Assembly (NCBI RefSeq): GCF_000372725.1
Contig: NW_005201349.1
Coordinates: 291,604-355,603, forward strand
Source of the DNA: Emiliania huxleyi CCMP1516
Taxonomy: Eukaryota > Haptophyta > Isochrysidales > Noelaerhabdaceae
Direction: 5' to 3'
DNA length: 64,000 nucleotides
The position numbers were made by a program, and so were the translations under genes. Within the stretch, counting starts at the first letter, position 1. The number at the start of each line of letters is the position of its first letter. Shown here piece by piece: positions 56,752-64,000 of the stretch. The notes below the pieces were generated by a model. That model was not told the origin of the DNA. It saw only the letters and a list, made by a program, of their open reading frames with translations, and searched no databases.

Positions 56752-57522
56752 ATGCGCACCGAGGAGCAGAACGCGCTCTTCAAGCAGGGGCTGGGCTGCC
56801 TCGGCACGCTCTACTCCCACCCGCACACATACGTGCTGCGGCTGACCTCCTTCCCGGACGGCCACAAGGCGGAGGACCAGGCCGAGGGCACCAACGTGGC
56901 CAAGTACTTTGACCGCGGCTGGTGCGCCACCGAGAACGCCTGGGCGAGCCTGACCAAGGCCTATGACCTCTCGCTCGACCTCGGCCTGATACGCGACGGC
57001 AAGGAGTACGACTGCGGCAGCCTCATCGACGAGTGCGTCCAGGACGGCGGCCGGCGCCCTCCGCTGCTGCCGTCTGCATTCGCGGCGGAGCTGGAGACAA
57101 AGAGCTTCACCAACGGCAAGGACGACAAGCCGCTGGTGAAGCGGCTGTACGAGGACGCCTTCGAGGAGCAGTTTGGCAAGGCGACCGAGCTGGGCTACAG
57201 CCGCCTCGGCTGGGGCGACGCGGAGGCGGCGCAGCTGGCGGAGGTCCTCGCGAGCGGGGCAGCGCCGCTGCTCGAGGCGCTCTCTCTCTGGGGCAACAAG
57301 ATTGGCGACGAGGGCTGCGAGGCGCTGGCTGCCGCCCTCAAGCAGGGGGCAGCCCCGAGCTTGAAGGTGCGAGACGCCCCCTTGCCACGCCACACGGCCC
57401 TCCCTCGCCCAATGCTCATCGGACATCGCACCTCCCCTCGCGCGCAGACGCTCATCGTGGACAACGAGAAGCAGCCAGAGCTGGTTGCCGTGTGCGAGGA
57501 GCGCGGCATCGACCTCTGCTGA
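56752..57522 (+). CDS. RGWC-motif plus leucine-rich-repeat protein
   Basis: Two exons, 56752-57366 and 57448-57522, join in frame to 229 residues (GT-AG intron). The N-terminal part, LGCLGTLYSHPHTYVLRLTS, KYFDRGWCATENAWASL and YDLSLDLGL, carries the Asp-Arg-Gly-Trp-Cys-x-x-Glu motif seen in many unicellular algae and loosely related to TIR-type domains. The C-terminal part has ribonuclease-inhibitor-type LRRs: GYSRLGWGDAEAAQLAEVLA, LEALSLWGNKIGDEGCEALA, then TLIVDNEKQPELVAVCEERG and IDLC at the stop. A signalling or scaffold role is inferred from the domain pair only. The start follows an in-frame stop, but a longer protein with an upstream exon is possible. Confidence 0.75.
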   Translation: MRTEEQNALFKQGLGCLGTLYSHPHTYVLRLTSFPDGHKAEDQAEGTNVAKYFDRGWCATENAWASLTKAYDLSLDLGLIRDGKEYDCGSLIDECVQDGGRRPPLLPSAFAAELETKSFTNGKDDKPLVKRLYEDAFEEQFGKATELGYSRLGWGDAEAAQLAEVLASGAAPLLEALSLWGNKIGDEGCEALAAALKQGAAPSLKVRDAPLPRHTALPRPMLIGHRTSPRAQTLIVDNEKQPELVAVCEERGIDLC

Positions 57523-57533
57523 GCCGTGCAAGC

Positions 57534-57602
57534 ACCCAAGCAAACAGACACGAAGAGAGGGATGGGAGGATGGCACGCCGCCACCACACAGGGATTTTGG
57601 TC
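57534..57602 (-). repeat. Dispersed repeat R1, inverted copy
   Basis: Reads GAGAGGGATGGGAGGATGGC, ACGCCGCCACCACACAGGGA, TTTT; the reverse complement matches copy 1 at 724-790. It is the only copy that lies just 3' of a gene. Confidence 0.8.
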
Positions 57603-57950
57603 AGAAGAAAGCCGGGGCGACCGAACTTTTTCTTGCCGCTCCGCACGACCCTCTTCGCCAATTTTTAAAGCAATTTCAGCACTGCGCCCTTGTCGTGTCA
57701 GTGATCAGTGTGCTGTGAGAGCTTTCATTTTTCAAGAATCTGGGTTATAAAATTCTTTTCTAGGGTAACCATTAGTGCTAGTCCCCCATCGGGAGGACGA
57801 CACCCCGGCTAGTCGCCGACCACACCCACATGCCACAAAGAACCCCTGCACACAAAGATCGCACGGGCGGGGGCCTGTTCCTTTTTACCCATCTCACACA
57901 GTAGAGGTGTCCATTTTCCGGGCCGGTGTGCGGGGAGCGAACCGCGCAAC

Positions 57951-58081
57951 GGGCCTTGCACTTTGAATGCCGTGGGGCTCCTGTCGTTAGACGTGGAGAC
58001 GCGAGGGTTGCCCCCCCTTGCCCCACCACCTCGTGTGTGTGGAGAAGTTTACCTTACCTTACCTTACCTTACCTTACCTTA
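57951..58081 (+). repeat. Dispersed repeat R2 with TTACC tail, copy 2
   Basis: Same body as 37250-37364 and ends in about six TTACC units against two to three there. High identity implies recent movement. Confidence 0.9.
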
Positions 58082-58810
58082 ACGACCGCCCAGGAACGCA
58101 GAAGCTTTCTGGGCAAACCAATCGGGCCAGGACCATCAGCACATGTTCCCTCCACAACATCGTTGGCGTATGAGCGGTATTTTGCCCTCAAAAGTCGTTC
58201 GAGAGTACCGGGTCGCGGCGGGAACGCGCCCATCCGCTCGATGGGTGTCATGAGTCGATCGCCTGCGCCACGAGCGAGCACGGGAGTCGTCGCGATGGGA
58301 GTCGTGGCGTGGCGCTGGGCTTCGAGAGAGAGAGAGACGTGGGCGCGGCGGCGCGGGCGGCCGGTGGGGCGCGTGAGGTCCGCACCTTCGCGACGGGCAG
58401 GCTCGATACGGCCGCTGGCCGGGGACCGGCCGCCGCAGTCGTTCCGGCGGCGGCGTCGGCGTCGGCGTCGCGAGCGAACTGGCTCGCATTCGACGAGCGA
58501 CCCTCTTCACAGAACCCGGACTGCCACCTGAAATTCAAAACTTGGTCGCCACATTAGGCAATGGACTTCCGCCTGCTTTCAGCTCCCGGAGCCCCCCCCC
58601 CCCCCCCCCCAGGTGGATGGAGAAAGAAGTGCCCAGAAGGACGAGCGGCATGGACAGCGACAGACAGGCCGCGAGAAATCGAAAACGCGGCACAGACAGC
58701 GCCTGCTGGTGATTTCAAGGCTGCTTTTGTAGAGGAATGACGCGAAGACACGTAGACAGATGGATTGACATGGATACGAACGAAGCGAGAGGACGTGACC
58801 CCCCCCTCCC

Positions 58811-58851
<41 letters not shown>

Positions 58852-58920
58852 CCCCCACTGCCCCACACTGCACACACAGCTCAACCCCCCCCACCTCTTC
58901 AAACGAACCCGGACAGCCAC
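58082..58920. other. Intergenic, no gene seen
   Basis: Includes a run of 18 C near 58591-58610 and a (CT)n tract at 58817-58848 in the leader of the next gene. Frames open here are low-complexity. Confidence 0.45.
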
Positions 58921-60077
58921 ATGATCAGTGCGGCCCTCGCTTTCGCAGGCCTGTCGCTCGTACCCGTCGGCCGCGCGCGCGCTTTCCGCACACCCAGCCG
59001 TCCCATCTCAATTTCCAATAGCGGCGCAGCGCAGCGGGTGCTCGTGACGGACGGCCTCGCTCCAGCCGCGCTCGACGCGCTCGCCGCGGGCGGAGCCGAC
59101 GTCACCTCACGCTCACTCACGGAGGATGAGCTCTGTGCGGGTGCCCTCGCCGCTTACGACGCCGTCATCGTTAGATCAGCGACGACCCTCCGCGCCGACG
59201 CGCTCTCCGCTGGAGCTGCCGGCCGGCTACGCGTAGTCGGGCGAGCGGGCGTGGGCGTCGACAACATTGACGTGGCCGGCGCCCACGCCTCGGGAGTGAC
59301 GGTGGTCAACACGCCCTCCGCGTCGACGGCGTCGGTCGTCGAGATGACTCTCGCCCTCCTGTTTGCGGCGGCGCGCAACCTGCCGGCAGCCGACCGCGGC
59401 CTGCGCAGCGGGGAGTGGCTCAAGCCACCCGCGCGAGGCGAGATTACCCGAGATTACCCGAGATTACCCGAGATTACCCGAGATTACCCGCGCGAGGCGA
59501 GCGGCTCGGCTCGGAGCCCCTCGCCTCAGCCCTTCTGTTCGGTGCCCACGCCTCTCTCCTCTTCACAGGCTCGCGGCTTGGCTCAGAGCTAGCCGGCAAG
59601 AACCTGGGCCTCCTCGGGTTTGGGAGGATTGCGCGCGGCGTCGCGGCGGCGGCGGCCGCCCTCGGCATGCGCGTGTTTGCATACTCGCCGCATGCGGCGT
59701 CCGAGACGGCCGCCGCCCTGCCAGGTGCGACTACTCCCATTCCATGTGCCGTCTCTCCACACGCTCCTGCCCACCCCCCAGGCGTCGCTGCTTGGCGTGA
59801 CTCTGCTGCCGTCGGCGGAGGAGCTGTTCTGCACGTGCTCGCATGTCTCGCTGCACTGCGCGCTCACGCCGCAGACGCGGCTGCTCGTCGGCGCCGCGAG
59901 GCTCAAGCGCCACGCGCTTCGGCCAACGGCCGCCCCACACACCGCCTAATGTGTTGGGTAGGAGGTGAGATGCTCGAGCGCATGCCGGCGGTTGGACCGG
60001 ACGGCGCTGCTTGTGGCAGCCATTTGATCAACGTTGCGCGCGGCGGCATCGCGGACGAGGTCTCTCTCTCTCTCTCG

Positions 60078-60166
<89 letters not shown>

Positions 60167-60557
60167 TCCCTCTCCCTCCCGTACCCTGACCCTCACCCTC
60201 ACTCACCCTGAACCCTCACCCTACTCCTCACCCTCACCCGAGGCTGCCGTCGCCGCGGCCCTCCACGCCGGCACGCTCACCAGCTACGCCTCCGACGTCT
60301 TCGACCAGGACCAACTGCCCGCCGACCCCCTCTTCCCCTCGCGTGTGAACAGCGCCTCTTGACACCGGTCTGGCCGTGACCAGGAGCCGCTGCCCGCCGA
60401 CCACCCGCTCCTCGGCTGCCCGGGCTTCATCGGCACGCCGCACATCGGCGGAGCGACGCGCGAGGCGCAGGACCGCGTCGGGCTGCAGATCGCGGCGGCG
60501 GTGCTGGCCGTGCTGGATGGGAGAGTGCCTGAGGACGGTGTCGTCGGTGTCGCCTGA
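58921..60557 (+). CDS. Plastid D-3-phosphoglycerate-dehydrogenase-like 2-hydroxyacid dehydrogenase, six exons
   Basis: NAD-dependent dehydrogenase, most like SerA/PGDH (first step of serine synthesis). The N-terminus, MISAALAFAGLSLVPVGRAR then AFRTPSRP, is a signal peptide followed by a Phe-led transit peptide, typical of red-lineage secondary plastids. The enzyme starts RVLVTDGLAPAALDALAAGG and continues VVGRAGVGVDNIDVAGAHAS, TVVNTPSASTASVVEMTLAL (substrate Arg/Gly region), KNLGLLGFGRIARGVAAAAA (dinucleotide loop GFGRIA), SHLINVARGGIADE (catalytic Arg region) and FIGTPHIGGATREAQDRVGL (catalytic His in HIGGAT). It ends soon after, without an ACT regulatory domain. Introns: one GC-AG with a 10-bp minisatellite, one of (CT)n, one apparently GA-AG (60309-60383). 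Related D-isomer enzymes (hydroxypyruvate or glyoxylate reductase) remain possible. Confidence 0.88.
59427..59501 (+). repeat. Minisatellite (GAGATTACCC) at a 5' splice site, with flanking duplication
   Basis: Five 10-bp units lie between two copies of ACCCGCGCGAGGCGAG (59427 and 59486). The first copy contains the exon end, G|GC; the second lies in the intron. Confidence 0.92.
60062..60175 (+). repeat. (CT)n microsatellite filling an intron
   Basis: Over 100 bp of CT with CCCT interruptions, directly after a GT donor (ADE|GTCTCTCT) in the PGDH-like gene. Confidence 0.95.
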
Positions 60558-60641
60558 GTGCTGAGAGGTCGGTGTCGCTGTCGTTTGAGAGGTGCACGGA
60601 TTGCTTGGGAACAAAATCAACGAATAACCATACGGGGTGTG

Positions 60642-60850
60642 GAGGGTGAGTTGACCTGGGGGTAAGGCGCCGGGCCCTCCTGCTCGGCTCCAGGTCCAGC
60701 CCGGGTAGACAAGTCTTGTCATCAACAGAGTAGATGGATCTGACCTCGGGGCCGATGTGACCAAGCGCTGGTAGCGTGGTTTACCTCACACCCATGGTCT
60801 CACAGTGTGCCGGCAGTCGCCGAGCAGTGTCGCTCACACAAGCCGCAGCA
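60642..60850 (-). repeat. Dispersed repeat R3, inverted copy
   Basis: Reverse complement matches 43507-43748 over about 200 bp. It carries an extra CCCGGGCTGGACCTGGAGCC where the others have CCGGCTGGAGCC. Confidence 0.88.
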
Positions 60851-62428
60851 CAAGTGACTGAGGGCCAGTGAGGGCGAGCCCATCGCTGTCACAGCTGTGG
60901 CAGCCGCACAGTAGGCTGTGTCAGCTGTGCAGAGTGGGTGAGCAGCAGAGGAGCTGCTGCTCCAGGCTTCTGTCGCAAAGAGCTGCATGCCACCGAAAGC
61001 GCTGTCGAGGCCTGGGGGGTCGAAGGCCCCCCGGGGGGTCTGGGGCGCAGCCCCAGGAGGCCCGCCGCAGGCGCCGATTTTTTGGGGCTTTTTTGACTGA
61101 TTTTCATGAGGCGTTGCTACTATTTTGGGACCAGTTGAAGCCTAAAAATGGCTACAAATACAGCCACAACAGCTGCTAGTCGTGAGCTGCTACTGTGTGT
61201 AGAGAGGGCCTTCAGGAGCACTATTCAGTTTGATCCAGATAAACTGTGGCCTACCACGAGTTGGGGCCCCCACCCCAATCGTTATCGGCGGACATGAAAT
61301 TCTTTTGCGGGCGGAGGGTTGAGGAAAAAGCTGGTTTCTTTTTAGATGACACTAAGTTGCGTTGAACTCTTTCTTTCTGCGGTGTTCGCCAAGTTAACGG
61401 GACGGCTGTCAGGTGCGCCCCCGGCCCCCACTCGGCCATGCCGCCCGCTGGAGTGCCCTTGCAGCCCCGGTGGAAATGAACAATCTCTCTCTCTCTCTAG
61501 AAATGGCGAAGGTCCCATCCCTATGGGTCTCGGCACTGCCGACGCTCTGGCCAGATCACGGCCGGCTTTGACAAACAAACAGCGCTTTGCGGGCTGCGCG
61601 CGACAAAAGACTTGCGCATTGCCTTTCTTCTACCACGCACGGTAAACCTAACAGCGGCAGGATTATAAGAATGGTTGATTCCGTTCGTTGAACGCAACCT
61701 GACTCCCTATTCTTGCGCCTCACTCAGATGACGTCCGCAAGAGCTACGCGTTGCAGTGCTCGAGGAGATCTGGTCCCTCCCTTTTCGTCCTCACCTACGT
61801 CAATCGATGGGTGGCACGATGAGAACGCTGCTTCACCGACCCAAAGGCAGAGTACCCTGCCCCCCCTCCCCGCCGTCCCCCCCCGCGCCGCCCGCTACTG
61901 CCGAAAATCCCTCCCTCCTCGCCCCGTCTCTCCTCCTCTCTCTCGACCGCCCTCGCTTCCGAGGAGCTCTCCTCGTCTGCTTGCCACGACCCAGTCACAT
62001 CATCTTTCTCCTCTTTTTCAGGTGAGTGTCCCTGCTAATTCTTTTTTTTGGGCGGGCCCAGCCGCTGGCGGACTCCTCGGCCGTCTGCCTCGACGCCAAC
62101 CCGCACGGTGAGCGTGGGACTCCACTCACGGGCCGCACGGGCTCGGAGCATTCGCACCACGCGCCGCCGCGCTTCACGTCACCACTCCCGCCTCGCCTGC
62201 GCCGCTGTCACAGCGGTAGCGCGATCGATGGCGGTAGCGCGATCGATCGCACGGCGCTCGAGTCCACTCCGATCCCACGCGCACTCAAGTCCACTCCGTC
62301 CCATCATACGAATTGATCGCCGCTCCGCTCGACGCGCCCCGCCCCACCCGTCCAGGCCCCTGCTCCTCTGGCCGGGTTCTCCATCATGGAACGGCACCAC
62401 GGGATGGTGCGCTCCCCCTCGCAGCCCC
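60851..62428. other. Intergenic or leader region
   Basis: Contains a G/C palindromic strip near 61012-61070 (GGCCCCCCGGGGGGTC) and AT-rich parts. A possible 5' exon of the next gene reads PLADSSAVCLDANPH (about 62060-62104) after a pyrimidine tract, but linkage is not shown. Confidence 0.4.
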
Positions 62429-64000
62429 ATGCCTCACGGCCCGACTGCACCAGCGCCCGTGTCCCCGCTCCAGCGCCACCGCGCCCCTGACGCCCCCTCA
62501 CCCTTCTCCTTTCCCCCCCAGGGGGTTCAACCCAACCGCACCGTCTCCCGGCCCCAACCGCACCGTCGCGGGCGCCGGCACCCCCCGCACCGAACACCAC
62601 CGCATCGGGGCGGCCCACTCTCGACAGCAGCGTCCGCCGCCCCGCCTCAGCTGAGCGGGCGCCAACCGGTCCATCGCGTGTTGTACTTTTCTCAGCCGGC
62701 CGCTGCGGCCGCCGCGCCTGCTGCCGCGCCTGCCGCTGCGCCGGCGGGGTTTCGCCACAAGACCAGGCTGTGCGACTTCTTTCCGCGCGGCACTTGCCGC
62801 TACGGTGTGCATTGCCGATTTGCCCACGGAATGGACGAGCTCCGAGGGTCGGGTGGCGTGCCGCGGCTCGATTCGGCAACCGAGGAGGAGCTGGCGAGGG
62901 CGGCGGCACGGCAGAAACAGGTGCAGGCGGCGCAGCAGAAAGAGGTGGAGGCGGCGGCGGCACGCCAGAGAGAGGAAGAAGAGCGGCTGCGCGAGGAGCG
63001 CAAAGCGGAGGTGGCCGGGGCGAGCAAGGAGCTCGAGGAGGCGCTCGAGGCGGTCAAGGCGAGCGCGGGGGGGGAGGCGATGCTGATTGCAGCGGAGCGG
63101 CGGGCGACCCGCCTTGCGGCGTTGTTGGACAAGGCTCAGCCCGACGAGGCTCGGCTCCTTGCCTTGCTGACCGAGGCGTGCGAACCGGAGCAGCCAGGGG
63201 CTTGATATGATTGCCATGACCCGCGGATTGACTGCTATAGGTGCAGCGGCAGCGCACTCAGGTGCAGGTCGAGCATGAGCGCGAGCGGGCCGCCCAATCC
63301 CTCGCCGATGCCAGGAAGGGAGGGATGGTGCCGCTGCGCAGCGCGCTCGAGGAGGCCAAGGCGAAGCGCGTCGAGCCAGAGATTATCTCTCGCGGCGAGT
63401 CGTGGTTGCGCGAGCTGGCCGCCAAATCCCTCACCGAGGCCATGAAGGGGGAGGACGTCGAGGCGCTGCGCGCGGCGCTGCACACGGCGAAGTGGGCGGC
63501 AGTTGAGAAGGCGGTGTGCGAAGACGGCGTGGCGCGGCTGCGCCGCTTGCTCAAGGAGGAGATGGAGAAGCGCGAGCGCGCGCGCCGTCGGCTCTCCGAC
63601 GCCATGGAGGGGCGGCTGTCAAGTGGCTGCGTGCTGTCATGGCGTCGGCTCTCCGACGCTGTCAAGCGGCTGCGCGCCAGGCTCGACAAGGCGAGAGCGA
63701 GGGGCGTTCAAACCAGCCTCATCTCCCGCGGCGAGGCGCTGCTGCGCAGCTCGCGGCAGGCCATGGCGACGAAGATCGAGACGAAGCTGCTGCAGGACCT
63801 CTGCGCCTTTTTGGACTCCTCCGGCGGAAGCGCGCGGTCTTCGCAGCTCCTCGTTCAGTTCTGCAGACACGGCTCCCTGAAGAAGCTGCACTTGCTCAAG
63901 CGGTGGCTCGGGGTGACTGCTCCGCTTGGGCGTGAGCTCAAGAAGAGCCACGTCTTCGAGGAGCTGCTCAGGCGGGTGGCGAAGAAGCAGCTGGGCAATG
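62429..64000 (+). CDS. CCCH zinc-finger protein with long coiled coil, 3' end outside window
   Basis: The start is uncertain; ATG 62429 is in frame but the first 80 codons are Pro/Arg-rich and may include an intron. Firm coding begins near 62680 (VHRVLYFSQPAAAAAAPAAA). A single CCCH finger follows: RHKTRLCDFFPRGTCRYGVH with CRFAHGMDE (C-x7-C-x5-C-x3-H), the tristetraprolin-like RNA-binding type. Next is a charged coiled coil (ATEEELARAAARQKQVQAAQ ... REERKAEVAGASKELEEALE). A GC-type intron near 63203-63240 joins EPEQPG to VQRQRTQVQVEHERERAAQS. The rest is helical, with related units SRGESWLRELAAKSL and SRGEALLRSSRQAMATK, and runs off the window at KKQLGN. RNA binding is inferred from the finger. 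Confidence 0.7.

Noticed and set aside
59946-60206. Arg/Glu-rich frames near the PGDH-like gene
   Set aside because: They translate the (CT)n intron in antisense.

Overview
The window is nuclear DNA of a GC-rich, intron-containing microalga, most likely a haptophyte (Emiliania/Chrysochromulina type); a pelagophyte or other secondary-plastid alga is the main alternative. The evidence is: very high GC at third codon positions; eukaryotic genes only (ATG7, cytosolic ribosomal protein L26, a BET bromodomain protein, a casein-kinase-1-like kinase, an aquaporin, a PARP, a CXXC zinc finger); a phosphoglycerate-dehydrogenase-like enzyme with a signal-plus-transit presequence ending in a Phe-led cleavage motif, as in red-lineage secondary plastids; TTAGGG-type telomere repeats; and ankyrin, octatricopeptide-like and RGWC-type domains common in such algae. 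Two 100-N runs (14923-15022 and 26099-26198) are scaffold gaps.

Layout. 1-14.2 kb: ankyrin protein (partial), a broken unrecognised gene, a six-exon aquaporin, an octatricopeptide-like repeat/methyltransferase fusion carrying a telomere-repeat insertion in an exon, a CXXC protein, a MYND protein, an RCC1 fragment and a subtelomere-like block with interstitial telomere repeats. 14.3-28 kb: PPTC7-like phosphatase, CK1-like kinase, GT8 glycosyltransferase, BET protein, AlbA_2-ankyrin protein. 28-41 kb: a membrane-anchored RRM protein, RPL26, PARP, a complete small DNA transposon and a sugar transporter. 41-49 kb: two unrecognised single-exon genes, several dispersed repeats and a multi-exon Cys-rich membrane protein. 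49.1-50.4 kb: foreign-looking DNA. 50.4-64 kb: a truncated secreted protein, ATG7, an RGWC/LRR protein, a plastid PGDH-like enzyme and a CCCH zinc-finger protein that runs off the end.

The outstanding feature is 49122-50446: an AT-richer, single-gene segment (patatin-like phospholipase) bounded by C4A4 repeats on the left and exactly 28 nt of G4T4 repeats on the right. That is the structure of a spirotrich ciliate macronuclear nanochromosome, with details favouring Euplotes. It sits between two algal genes that both lose their 3' ends at its borders, so it is either a captured ciliate chromosome or a chimeric assembly join.

The second theme is intron structure. Many introns begin with GC (often splitting a Gly codon, G|GC) and a few appear to begin with GA. 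Many contain tandem repeats of about 10 bp, often with a GAGAT core, and several are flanked by direct duplications of the neighbouring exon. The same flanking-duplication layout surrounds the telomere-repeat insertion in an exon. The window also holds at least six dispersed repeat families. The genes are unrelated housekeeping and regulatory loci and do not form one pathway.
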